This document shows, one piece after another, positions 45,580 through 57,448 of a DNA stretch of 64,000 nucleotides. Below the pieces are notes generated by a model. The model searched no databases and was not told the origin of the DNA. It saw only the letters and a list, made by a program, of their open reading frames with translations. The stretch comes from Paulownia fortunei. Its lineage: Eukaryota; Streptophyta; Magnoliopsida; Lamiales; Paulowniaceae. The stretch spans positions 15,350,551 to 15,414,550 of the forward strand of contig CM033106.1 in the NCBI GenBank assembly GCA_019321725.1. The letters run 5' to 3'. Positions within the stretch are counted from its first letter, which is position 1. Every line of letters starts with the position of its first letter. Both the position numbers and the translations under genes were made by a program.

Positions 45580-46655
45580 TGTTAGGTTTGCATAATCACG
45601 AGATATTACACAGTGAAGATTTAAAAATTTTAAAAGCATGCTTAACACAATTAAACACTTGCAGTCCCGGGTTTATAGCGATTAGTTGGACCGTTCTTAA
45701 GTTACTCACTTGATTAAAAAAGAAAGATTTGTAAATATACCTGAAGGTTAGCACTTCGGTTGATGATGGTGTTTTAAATAATTCAAATCATGGCCCCGAA
45801 TTTAAAACCTTGATTCGCTTGAGGAATCCATACAGCTTTCGTCTTGCTAGTAGATTTTAATCTTTTGTTTCTAATATGGAATTTGGGAGTGTAACTTTGA
45901 TTATTAAATCAACCAATGATTAGAACAATTATGCTGATATCAAAAGGTGGAACCTTTTGATGGAATAAGACTTAAGAAAAAATATGAAGAGATGGGATAT
46001 ACTTTTCTAGAGCAAGGGGACTGAAAATTTGAGCTTCTCAAAGCATCAATTCTTTATCAAGAATCTAGCCCTTCTTGTGATGTGTATAAATACACATTTG
46101 TTTTATCCTAATCTCAATAGGTCTCAAATCCCCTTCTTAATTTATCTCAATCTTGTTCCCATCTTGATAGAAGTCTTTGATTTGATTCCTTGTAAGACAT
46201 AAAATCTTAATTTATGTCTATCAAAGACAAGGAGTCTTCAGTTATCCAATTACAGATGTCGTCTAAGTAGGTTTATCTTATGAGCCTATTAACTTGAGGC
46301 TTGTACTTTAATTGATCATCAAGCCCAATTTAATTAATTGATTCAATAAACTATTGAATTAGATCCATATGACCACTCATTACATTATGCCCAATTTAAA
46401 TAATTCCATTATTTAATTTGTTTAAATTAATTTTACTCTTTAATTTAACTTGGAGTCCATTAATTAATTGATCCAATCAATTAGCTAATTTACTTTTAAA
46501 GAGCTCCTCAACTTTATTAGGTCCAATTAAATAATTATATTACTTAATTTGGATAAATTAATTTAAATCCTTAAATTAATTCTTACTCAAGTTAATCTCC
46601 ATTAGTTAACTCAATCCAACTCATTGGATTATATTCTAGATAGAGGTTGACTATC
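45580..46655 (-). mobile_element. Cop-A 5' LTR, truncated
   Basis: U5 side complete (plus strand starts tgttaggtttgcataatc). It includes gactgaaaatttgagcttctc near 46018 and the AATTAATTAA-rich zone at 46320-46620, then switches near 46655 to internal Cop-A sequence, so the U3 half is missing. Confidence 0.8.
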
Positions 46656-47269
46656 AATATTAATTCACTTGTGGATTCTCTTATCAGAATATGGCCTAAC
46701 CTAGCTGTCATAGATATGTGGAACTATGATTATCTAATTTATGTTTATTTTGTTGAATAACTCGTATGGAATTTGCAGTTGTATTAATCATTTATCACTA
46801 TACCAACATCAAGAATCATGGAATATTTCCATCCTTTAATTTTTCAACCAAACTTTCTCTATCCAACATAGATTCCACTTTTATTGTCGTTTAGTACTAA
46901 AGGCAAATAATCAAAACTACCCTAATTCCATCTAGAGTTAAGTGGATTGCTTCTTTAGTTAATGATGCAATATTTGCTTTACTCCCAAGCTGAAGGATTG
47001 TCCTCTTAGTCCCATTTTTCTTGTCATTCTTTGCAACTCTTTGCAAAGATGGGATCATATCCTATATCCTATACCCAAGAAAAATCATCAACGCTGATGG
47101 TATTCCTCTTATCATTTCTTGCAACTCGTTGCAGAGATGGGATCAACATCCAATAACTAATTCCTAAGAAGAATTATGAATGTCATTGATTTCAATAGAA
47201 TATAAGTTTGAACTATAACTCTTTCTAATTCAAAACTCTATTTTGAATGTTTTTCTAAATCATTGAGCA
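46656..47269 (-). pseudogene. Cop-A GAG-pre-integrase/protease relic, second minus-strand copy
   Basis: The plus-strand blocks gatatgtggaactatgatta and catcaagaatcatggaat parallel 43120-43270 of the neighbouring copy. The segment with ttgcaactctttgcaaagatggg (47030-47060) is followed by a degenerate second copy (ttgcaactcgttgcagagatggg, 47119-47143), a local duplication not present in the neighbour. No open frame. Confidence 0.6.
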
Positions 47270-47640
47270 AGTCAATCCTTGCATCCCTCTTTCAATGCCC
47301 CATTATCCTATAATAATGGCATGAAATAATCTTATCTAGATTAATCCTCTAGCTTTACCAGCTAGAATCTCCTATAACTCTTTATAGGATGTCATTCTTT
47401 AACAATTTTAAAAAGTTCTCTACAAAACTTTGTAAAATGTGTAATGGGAGATGCTCCTACAACTTTTGTGGGAGTTATTTCTACAACTATTATAGAAACT
47501 TTCCTTTTACACATTTCTTAACCTCCAAATTCAAGAACCATTCTCAAATTTCAAGAGCAATTCGGATTGATTTGGAGTTTAGCAACGTTTATTGGTGTCA
47601 AAAAATTTTTTAGTGGAATTATAAGCTATAACAATCATCT
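47270..47640 (-). pseudogene. Cop-A Gag C-terminal relic with decayed zinc knuckle
   Basis: Minus-strand translation near 47283-47335 gives DKIISCHYYRIMGH followed by a stop and KRDA, which matches the plan of a CCHC knuckle (CHYCGxxGHxxRDC) with two cysteines replaced. The rest up to 47640 is the Gag region before the knuckle, broken by stops. The UBN2 core seen at 17348-17560 is not recognisable here. The antisense frame 47389-47613 is a shadow. Confidence 0.65.
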
Positions 47641-49298
47641 TAAACAAGGAGCATTCTTTTAAAATTATATCTCCCACTATTTTATTCGAATTCCATCATA
47701 CCTAATGAAAATTCAGGAAATCATATTTTCTATTGGGCTTGAGGTCCAATTGATATGTCAAATGCCCCAAATTTATAAGCCCATAAAACATATCAAGAGG
47801 TAGTCAACTATTTGACAAATATATCTCTATACAAATCCTCAAGACCTCACTTCTTCCCATATGCCCCAAATTTATGAGCCCATATGGTACTTGGTGTCAA
47901 GCAAGACACATCAAACCTCCATGTAGATAGAGCGTCTAAATGTTCCATAACTCATGGCCAATGTATAAATGAGTCCATCCCATGGGCATCGCCATTATTA
48001 GTAGAGATCACAACTTTCCACAAAAAATCATCCCATGATTCATGGTCGATGATTAAGTGTGGTAGCACCGTCATGTGTACTACTTTTGATGGTAGGCATG
48101 TATCTCCGGGTCCAATATAACTTTATCCATATTTGTTTGAAAACAAATTTATTTGAAAAAATCTTAACTTCGTTTAAAAAATTCAAGTGAGGTTCATCTT
48201 GCCAATACCTCATCATGTTCAATTTGGTTTGTTCATTTAATGCGTGTATTTTTCAAATGAGCGCAAACATGTCATATGAAAGCATTAAACAAATCCTACG
48301 CATGCATCTATTACATACATAAACTTGGGATGATTATAAGCCAACTTATGCTATCCATTGAGCCAAAAATGGGTCTGTTTGCATCCCATGCATACATGGG
48401 CCTTGAATCTCGAGTCTCTTTCATGGTTCCCTTATTTGTTCATAAATAACAAATAAAAACACCCACCCCTAATTTCTACTCTCTTTATAGAAAAGTAAAT
48501 GCATTATAAGAGTTAATACGAGGATCACATACCATATATTAAAACCTAAAGCATAAATTCCAACCATATTGGTCAAAAGACCCAATGATCATCCCATACA
48601 TGCTTAAAAATACTTCACTTGAATTTTAAAGCATATAAATTTACTAGTCTTTACTTTGCATATATGAAGACTTGAGCACAATTTTACAATTTTCAAGAAA
48701 AATAATTTTTTAAAATTTTTTAAAAATTAATACTAAATATTAAGTATCCCAAAAATTGAAAATTTTACAAAAATGTACATCAACACATTGCCCAACACAA
48801 CGTCATACCATTGGGTGCCAGGCACATGAGGCCAGCAAGCGAGGTTGTTGGGCAGCCTCGCACACTCCCACGCACAGGATGTTGCCTATGTGCGTGGGCA
48901 TTGCTACCCCATGCATGCAACACTTGGCGCGCCATGTGCACATCGGGTAACCTTCACCCGATGTATGCGCACAGTACCCTACACCCACCATATGTGTGTA
49001 ACCTTTTTCACATTTCCAGCCGCCTACTTTTGTGTAATTGGGTAGGTGCTTTGCTTATGAAAACATGCACGAGAGGTAGCCTATGTGCATGTTCAGCTGG
49101 TAGTGCTCCTGTCCTTGGTAAACGACAGTGGCGGTGGTTAGACAATGGTGGCGGTGCACTCATCGTGTTGCAATTTTAACATTTGAACTATCAATTTTGC
49201 TAAAATTTAACATGCTCAATATCATATACATAACTAGAATCCGTATTTGTCAAATAAACATAAAAAAAATCTAAAAATAACATATCAAAAACCTAAAA
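47641..49298 (-). mobile_element. Cop-A leader, most complete copy (1.66 kb)
   Basis: Runs from gag to the primer site. Contains tctcccactattttattcg, gggcttgaggtccaattgat, catcccatgggcatc, aagcattaaacaaatcc, the GC-rich block at 48790-49165, and ends with ggctctaatataact. The frames 47884-48120, 48040-48222 and the overlapping set at 48756-49179 are products of this noncoding sequence. Confidence 0.85.
48790..49165 (-). repeat. GC-rich block of the Cop-A leader, copy 4
   Basis: About 375 bases with many catgcg/tgcgtgg, ggcagc and acccg words, open in several frames on both strands because AT-rich stop codons are rare in it. Same leader position as the other blocks. Confidence 0.75.
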
Positions 49299-49302
49299 GC
49301 AT

Positions 49303-49315
49303 GGCTCTAATATAA
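49303..49315 (-). other. Primer-binding site of Cop-A
   Basis: The minus strand reads ttatattagagcc, a decayed TGGTATCAGAGCC, two bases from the LTR end. Confidence 0.65.
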
Positions 49316-49316
49316 C

Positions 49317-51487
49317 TGTTGAGTTCACTATAACTGTGGGGTGTGCGTAATGGAGTTTAAAAATTAATTTAAAATAAACACATGCAACAAAAATTATTGT
49401 ATCACCTCGAGTTCCCAAGAACTCTAATGATTGTGAATTTTTGATAATTTTACGATAATAATGTAAATAAAGTTTTAAATTTTACCTTTTATGTGCTTCG
49501 ATTGTTGTACGGTGTGTAGCAATCAATTGCCATGGATCACTTAACGAAATAGCTCGCAAGGGATCCAATTATCTCCTCTCTAAAGAAAGTCTATACATTT
49601 AGACAAGAACACAGAATTAAAATCCTGGTAGCTATTTTAATTTCTTTACTAATCTTGTTTGGAGTGCTTTTGTTAGTGTTAATTCTTAATCCAACTTGTG
49701 GAGTTAAGAATTCAATACATACATAATAAAAGAAGATACTTTGATTATGTTGGAAGAGGTTTTTAGGAGAGAAATGAGAGTAAAGTGGGAAAAATAAATT
49801 TTCTTTTATTTTTTCTATATAGTGGCCAAAGTTTGGGATGAATAATTCCCATAAATTTTCGGCTACTTCAAGTTATATGGGTGGCTGAAAATTATCCCAT
49901 AATTTTCATCCTTTCCCCATATTTCCCATGTGTTGAAATTGGTTATTTGGTAGAGTCAAACTCTCCAAAAATAACCAACTTAATCGACTTCCATTCTTGA
50001 ATGTACGTGGCCGATTTTGTGGACTTCTACAAGCCTCTCCTCTTGATTATCTTGGACTATTCCATTGCAATCAAGATAGATATTTTATATCTTTCCATAT
50101 TTTTGAAAAATAAGTTAAAAATAAAAAAAATAATATTATCTTTTTATATTTCCACTTTGAATAATTAAAGGGGGGCTCGAATAATGGGGCACTTTGATTT
50201 TAGGCCTGGACTTTTACAAAGTCCAATAATTAATTCAATTAATTAAATTTACCCAAATTCAATTAATTGATACAATCAATTAATTTTTTGCTCCAATTGA
50301 GTTTTCTAATCTTATTAGGTCCAATTAAATAATTTAATTACTTAATAGAATAATTAATTCAACTCAATGAATTAATTTAAGTCCTAATTATTTAATCTCC
50401 ATTAATTAATTAAATCCAACGACATGAATTAATTCCTAGATTAGAAATGCTCCATCCCAATTTGTGTGTGACCCTTTAGGCTCACAAATAAGCTAGCAGT
50501 GAGCTTACAACATTTGCAATTGTTCAGATTAATTAATCTAATTAATTAATGCACTTGGAATTAACTCTTTAATTTCAAGAACCTCACAGATCATGAGAAA
50601 TAACTAGCAAGTGTATCATGGCTCCTAGTCTTAAGTGAAATAGTGAGCAAACCTGTTTTAATTATGAGTACTATACACGTAAGGTCTTTCTATCATTTAA
50701 TCTTTCGATTGAGTCTAGGGTATAGATTATAAGTCGAAACTCTAAATAACTAACTATGATTCCAATTCAAGTTTTGATGACTCATGATAAATCAATATTC
50801 ATCCCGCCTTAGCTAAGACCTTAGAGTTATGAACAATGAAAACATAAGATATTCATTTATTCTAGATAAGTGACAAATATTATGTTGGCATTCATTAACC
50901 TCCATGCACGCTAGTGCAACATCCAACATATCCCCTTTGTGATTATCTAGTAATCAAAAGATATATCAAAATAAAGCAGGGCGTATATAAGGCTACTATA
51001 GTGCCTCAAGTATGAGGACTAATTGTGTACTATCGTAATGTGGAGATTCTTATTTCAATAGACGATGTCTCTAACTAAAAATCTCTAGCGGACCTATTTA
51101 GTGCACTTCTTCTCTAACAAGCACCCGCAAACATGCACTAGCATCGCTACATTGATGCTTATAGAATAAGACATCCTCTTCAGTTGAGCATACATCCTAC
51201 GCGTAGGTCTTAATAGGCTATTTGATGTTCCGTCTTAAAAAGCCCTTGACATAAAACTAGTTTAAGACCAGTGCTATAGAGACATGTTACATGATAACTA
51301 TCATATATGTGACCATACCTGTAGCTAAATTTAGTTTGGGTACTTTATTTAATTTGTAGAAAATAAATGCAAAGCATAAGATTAAGAAGATGACTTTTTG
51401 ATTAATATATTTTAAAAAAATATTGTTTACTATATACAAGAGTAAAAGATACTCAATCTAATTAGTACACCGAACACTACTCTAACA
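49317..51487 (-). mobile_element. Full Cop-A 5' LTR (2171 bp)
   Basis: The minus strand runs from TGTTAGAGTAGTGTTCGG at 51487 to GTGAACTCAACA at 49317. All LTR blocks are present in order, including ggtgtgtgac(c)-type, cctcacagatcatgag, and ccatgcacgctagtgcaaca. The five bases outside are tagct (51488-51492). The other end of this element is lost. Confidence 0.9.
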
Positions 51488-51593
51488 TAGCTAAGTATGG
51501 TCTAGGGATATTTTTTAATATATTACGAATAAGCTATTTTTAAGAGAGTATAATAGCGACCCACTTATTGGCTCGCTAGGCACTACTGTAACA
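51488..51593 (-). mobile_element. Tip of another Cop-A LTR (~105 bp)
   Basis: tagctaagtatggtctaggg ... ggctcgctaggcactactgtaaca repeats the last hundred bases of the reversed LTR (compare 40795-40947). The neighbouring full LTR therefore appears to have landed in an older LTR whose other part is gone. Confidence 0.75.
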
Positions 51594-52355
51594 ATCAAAT
51601 TCCTAGAGGTGATACGATAAAAGTGTGAACAAGATTGTTCACACTAGGAGTCCTATTATGGAAGGAATTAGAAGAAAAAGCTTTCTATGCCCTCATTGGA
51701 CACTTTTAGGGTAGTTGCTTCTTTCCCTTTTCGAGTGAAATTCTAGCAGACTTTCTACTCCAAGAACAAGTCTAAAACAACCCTCTTTTAAGAAGAAATT
51801 GATTTATTTATGCAAGATAAATAAAATCCTTTTCTCATTTAGAAATTTGCTCACAAGTTCACAATCATTCACCAAATCTAATTCTTCAGTTTAATACTTG
51901 ATTCAATTATTGAATTGAGAATTAAATTAAACACCTAAACCATACTCATATGTTATGGTCTTAGTTCTAAATCTATATGTTCTAGGTTCAAATTATCGAA
52001 TAGATTCCCACTCGCATTGTTTCAGCTATATGTAGCCATCCTAGGTGTGGATGCACTTAGAGGGATAAGGCTTGGAATCCCTAGAAGCAAATCGAATCAA
52101 ACTGATTGGTTTGGAATTATTCTTGGCAACATGATCATGGTAAGATAATGAATTGAGTCTTTCATGCATCATCTTTAACCGAAAACAAATCAGGTAAAGT
52201 TTTTGAAAAACTTTCACACCAAGTATTAAAAAGCATAACTAATCTAATTACGACAGTTTCGAGATTCATTTTTATCATATATGATGTGTTTTCTATTTCA
52301 TATGTAAAAAAATTTCACTTTTCATTGTGTTAACATTTCTTGGAATGTGCTAACA
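51594..52355 (+). mobile_element. Cop-A-like LTR, U5 half (variant)
   Basis: Its end (gtttcgagattcatttttat ... gctaaca) resembles 57550-57647, and the block gtggatgcacttagagggata resembles the reversed U5 at 34985-35030. It ends at 52355, one base before another LTR start. No primer site is present. Superfamily by similarity only. Confidence 0.6.
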
Positions 52356-52356
52356 T

Positions 52357-52766
52357 TGTTAGAGTAGTGCCACTTCAGTGAGCCAATTAGATTAGTAGTT
52401 ATTATGCTCTTGTAATTAATAGTCTTGTTCTATTTTCATTAATATAAGGCATTCTTCATCATAAAGTCACTTTATTAAATTATAAAAAGTTCCTACACCA
52501 TATATTCCTATGGAGCATAGTCGCGCATAGGATGGCAATTATGGAATATGCCTCTGTGGCTATGTAGTATCAATGAGGTGAGACATCAATGAGCCTAATA
52601 AGACTTGTGTATACGATGCAGGCCCGTAATGAGGACACCTCATTCCTTGGGCATCATTGTTGCGACACTAGTGTTTGTATGCGAGTGCTTGTTAGAGAAC
52701 AAGTACACTAAACAACCTCGCTTGAAAATTCCTAATTAGAAATAATATTGTTGAATGAAAATTTTC
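52357..52766 (+). mobile_element. Cop-A LTR a, first 410 bases
   Basis: Starts TGTTAGAGTAGTGCCAC at 52357 and follows the LTR order up to gaatgaaaattttc, where LTR b begins. Confidence 0.85.
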
Positions 52767-53115
52767 TACTAGAGTAGTGCCAGATGAGCTAATTAGTATC
52801 GAGCTTTTATACACTTGCAACAATAATCTTATTCATGATGTTTATTACTGAATTTATCTTTAGTTATTTAGTCAGTTAGATGAAGTCCCTAGATTTACAT
52901 AGCTAAGGGTATGGTCGCGTATATGATGATGATTATGGATCATGCCTCTATAACTTTAATCTTAAATACATTCCAAGTCTAGGTTTCATTGAGATGGGAC
53001 ATCGATATGTCCAATAGACTCGCACACATGATGCATGCTCAAAAGTTTGTCTCATTCCATAGGTATTGGCATATTGAAGCTAGTATATGTGTGTGGGTAC
53101 TTGTTAGGGAATAAG
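52767..53115 (+). mobile_element. Cop-A LTR b, first 349 bases, inside LTR a
   Basis: Starts TACTAGAGTAGTGCC (decayed TGTTAGAG...) and runs to ttgttagggaataag, where LTR c begins. The putative duplicated target on the left is ttttc (52762-52766). The right copy would be beyond the window. Confidence 0.8.
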
Positions 53116-53354
53116 TGTTAGAGCAGTGCTCGGTGAGCCAATTGATTTGATTGTCCTTATACTCTTGTGAATCAATCTTATTCATATAAGTATCATTAAA
53201 TGGAAATATTCATCCTAAATTCATTATAAGAATTAGATGAAGTCCTTAGATAACATAATAGCTATGCGGCATGGTCGCACATATAATGATGATCATGAAA
53301 TATACCTCAAGGTTGTGATCCTAAAATATTCTAAGTCAAGGATATGATGCAAGC
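53116..53354 (+). mobile_element. Cop-A LTR c, part 1 (5' LTR of the innermost copia)
   Basis: Starts TGTTAGAGCAGTGCTCGG, follows the Cop-A order and is split at 53354 by LTR-S. It continues at 56057. Confidence 0.9.
53350..53354 (+). repeat. Target-site duplication CAAGC, left
   Basis: An identical CAAGC lies at 56052-56056. Joining the flanks restores the Cop-A LTR phrase seen at 15210-15260. Confidence 0.9.
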
Positions 53355-56051
53355 TGTAACACCCACTACTCAACAACTATAAATAAATTATAATTTGATA
53401 TAATAGAACCTGTGTGCATGTATGGAATTTTTTTTTGGTGTAACACTTTAAGAAAGGATAAATCACTTTTTACACGCACAACCCTATTTAAAATACTTTG
53501 TCACATATGTCCTGTATATAGCAGGATCAATATTTATATAAAAGCACATCACCCACAATAACCATAATATTTACATACTTTTTTTTACAATAAAGTTTTA
53601 AAAGTGAAATATAATATCAGTCTCAAAATATAATACAACAAACTCAAAATATAACAAGCCAACAAAATAGTCCAACAGGTCGTCATCATGTACACACTCC
53701 CTCAGACACCTGTAGTAGCTCCAACAGCTGCCCAACTAGTAAAAGATGCTTCAAGCATTATCGTGCTCACCTACAATGCATAAACTATATGATCTAACAC
53801 TCAGCAAGTAAAGATTATGCATGTCAAAGAATAATTCATAATATCAAGTCATGCATCTCAAAATGCTCTGCCACAATACAATTCCGTGCATCAAAATATG
53901 TCTCTCAAAATCATTTCTTTCTTGGGCCCCTGACCAATGCTACTATCTCATGCACCGAAAAAGAGTTCTGCACACCACCATAATCCAATGGCCAATAATG
54001 ATATAAGCATGCAAATCCATGCGTACTCACACGCATGCAAATCTATGCATGCGAACTTACAAATCCATATATACCACCATGTAAATCCATGCATGCTTTG
54101 GTGCACTAGTAGTGGTCAGCAAAATATTTTCCTTACTTGAAATCATGCCGTGCAATGCAAGATTTATCACAATGCTCGTATATGATGCATGCATGTACCA
54201 ATGCCCATGTATGTATGCTCAATAGACATGAATAAAAATAATGCGTGCCCTCTGCTATACACATATGATCTATGATATTATATATAAATCACACATTTAC
54301 TATGTCTATGCATTGTAGTTGCAAATGAATTTTTACTCACCTTTCACTTGGTTGGTGGTTTAGTCTAGATTTGTTTAGTATTCCTCTCCAACCTTAGATA
54401 TAAAATAGCCTGTAATATTACCCAACATCAAACACCATTCCCAATTTGGCAAGTTGAAAGTACAAAATCTTATACTAAGACCTTAAACACCAAGCTATTT
54501 AGGTAACAATCAAGCTTTCACAAACTAGAACCCAATATAGTCCCTCAAATACCTTAATTCTCATCTTAAATATATGTAAACATTATGTCATTGAAGTATT
54601 ATCACTCTAATAGCATGTACCTAATTGTTAGAACTCAATAGCAATATGTTTAGGCTGAAACATACTAAGTTATCAAATGAGACAGATTTTCACCTTCTAA
54701 TTTTCTTCTTGCCTCATTAGGTTTCATAGACATTTTGACATCCTTAGGAATATTTATTCACTCTAAAAAATTTACCACACTTGGATAAAATGTAGAAAAA
54801 TATAACCGTGCCATAAATTTTCCAAAACACACCCCTTCACAGCAAACCAGAATAAATATTCTTACTTTGGCAGTTTTGAGTGTTTTTTCAATATCATGCC
54901 CTATTTAAATTTTTAACCGATAACCATTTATTCCAATACTCTTAAGTCATATATAAACATGTATATGATGATAATTATTGGTTTTATTCAACATACCATA
55001 CACTTTTGAAGCCTAAAACACAAGAATACAGCAAGGTGATAGTTTGTAGCACAAGTGTTTTCTATCAAGTATTTATAACCAAAACCCTTTCTTTGTGCAC
55101 CAACACCTATCTAATAATATAATAACACATTTATAAATAATATTAAAAGCTTAATAAGCCAATAAACCTCAAAATAAATCTAAAAGTCATGCCAAACCCG
55201 TAGATTAAGCTCACCTTACACAATTTTCTACTTGAACTTGTTTATTCTCCTTCCCTTTGCTTGTTTTGCCTCCTTTTTTGGTTGGAATCACTTAGGACCT
55301 ATTTAGAGAGCTATTTATATGTATTTAGAAGATGAAATGGTGCATAACAAGGTTCAAGTCATGGTTGTTAGCTTAAGAGTGAAGAATAGGTTGAGGTGCT
55401 AGCTTGATAAGTCTAAGCATGAGTGGCATAAGCTTTAGATGGCATGTAATGGTATAATCTGATTTTATCCCTTATCTTGCAGCCCTAATCTTGTGTGACT
55501 CACATATTCTTATTTGGTTTCAACCTATCTTAGTCACCATTCATTCTCGTAGCTAATTCTTATATTCGTTCATTAGGTTTTTCACCCAAAAAATTATCGA
55601 TTCTTGCCCGATTGATAAATTTGTGCACCGATAGTATTACAAACCTATGAACCTACTTACATTTAAATTATAGTATTATATATCTATTTGTCCCAAGTGT
55701 ATGATTTAAATATACATATAATATTAAAATTCATGATCGAACCAACTCACTTTTTATAAAATTTTCAATAACACCTTTCACACTCCTAAGGTTACCACGT
55801 GTAACCTAACACTATTTACTACATTGATACCTAAATTTCTTCTTATCCAAATATAAAATCAACCACTTAGGTTAGGAAATTCAATAATTAATATCGTGCG
55901 AGAGCTTCAAAATTAAGTTTAATATTCAAGAATGTCGTATAAAAGAAATGAAATATGCAATGTCAATATAAATGCAAGTAGCATTTAAAATTAGCACATA
56001 ATACATGAATCATATTTGGCCAGGTGAGTAGTGAGAGGTTCGGGTATCACA
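53355..56051 (-). mobile_element. Solo LTR-S (2697 bp)
   Basis: The plus strand runs TGTAACACCCACTACTC ... GTTCGGGTATCACA, that is, TG...CA ends on either strand, flanked by an exact 5-bp duplication. No coding sequence, primer site or purine tract, so it is a solo LTR or a large non-coding element. The GGGTGTTACA end on the minus strand resembles the Chr LTR end, so I place it on the minus strand and guess gypsy. A partial second copy lies at 61047-62188. Confidence 0.8.
54006..54105 (+). repeat. Degenerate catgcaaatccatgc tandem repeat
   Basis: Roughly four units of catgcaaatccatgc with 10-12 base spacers. The same array is at 61686-61780 in the other LTR-S copy, so it is part of the element. 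Confidence 0.8.
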
Positions 56052-56128
56052 CAAGCTTGAAAAAAAGACACCTCGTTCCATGGGCATTGGTATGGAGACA
56101 CTAATGCATGTTTGAGGGTGTTGCTGGG

Positions 56129-56170
56129 GAACAAATACACTGAACTACCGAACAAATACACTGAACTACC
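56129..56170 (+). repeat. 21-bp tandem duplication in Cop-A LTR
   Basis: Two identical units of gaacaaatacactgaactac plus c (56129-56149, 56150-56170). Other LTR copies have one unit (for example 8158-8178 region). Confidence 0.95.
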
Positions 56171-57439
56171 CTGTCTGAAAATTTCTAATTGGAAATGTTC
56201 TATTGCCAAATGAGAATTTTCTCATTACGATAATGCAAGAATTAGTTCTTGGACTTGAGCCATCATGGTAAACTTGTACATGACATGTTGCACTTTGATG
56301 TATTTTTCGATTGCATGACAATACCATGGGGTTTACATTGGGTGTAACATCTTCATAAATAGAGGTTAATGAGTGGCCAACAAAGAATTCGTCACCTATC
56401 CAGATGAATAGGTGAACCTCTTATGTGTTCCACTATACTTGACTCTAAATTCCTTAGCCAAAGGATGGAAATCAGACGAGGGGTTTTTTAATTGTTCATC
56501 ATCGAGTCAAGTTACTAGAATAGATACGTAGTTATTAAGGTATTGGATTTTGACTAATAATCCATGTCCAGGCTCAATCGGGAGATTAGATAAAGGAATG
56601 ACCATACTTGCATGATATTTTTAATTGGAATAGCTTCGCACTTCACCTAAGACTAGGAGTCATGATGCACTGCAAGGTGCTTTCCATAACTTATGGGTTC
56701 TTTGAATTAATGGATTAATTTCAAGAGGATTAATTAATTAAAATAATTAATTATTCAATTAAGTTATAAGATTTGTGAGCCTATGACTAGCTTAGAGTGA
56801 ACATATGAGGTCACACACTAAGTTGGAAAGAGTATACTTCTAGCTAGAATATATCCAATTAATTAATAGAGATCAATTAATTTGGGGCTCACGTGATTTA
56901 AAGAGTTAAATTAATTTCTCTAACTAGCTAATATGATTATTTAGTTGGACTTAATAAGATTAGGAAGCCCATGTGGAACTAATTAATTAATTGATATGAT
57001 TAATTAATTAAGTAGGGTATAAAAAAATATATGGAGTTAAATTAATTTATCCAATTAAATGATGTGATTATTTAATTGGACCTAATAAGTTTAAAAGCCC
57101 TAGATATAATCAAGTTAGTTAATTGATATAATTAATTAACTAAATTTGGCATATTTAATTATAAGATTCCTTAGTAAGTTCTATTATGATTAGAAAGCCC
57201 AAGTGGAACCAATTAGTTAATTGATTGGATTAATTAATTAACTTGCCTTATGTAATTGATGGGGATCAATTAATTAAATTTGATTAAATTATTTAAAGTC
57301 TAGGACCAAGCTAATGGGCTTGTAGGAGGCCTAGTAGGAATTTTAATTACAAGAATTAAACTTGTCTTAGAGTTTGATGGAAAGAAAGAAAAAAAAAGGA
57401 GCAAGTGGAAATCAAGTGGGACTAGGAATGGAGGAGTCC

Positions 57440-57448
57440 TATATAAAG
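57440..57448 (+). promoter_or_regulatory. TATA-like box of Cop-A LTR c
   Basis: tatataaag after gagtcc, about 200 bases before the LTR end. The best TATA match among the Cop-A copies. Confidence 0.6.

Noticed and set aside
48756..49179. Overlapping open frames up to 122 codons, rich in Cys, His and Ala, on both strands
   Set aside because: They coincide with the GC-rich block of the Cop-A leader, where stop codons are rare. No frame is conserved in the matching blocks of other copies and no domain is visible.
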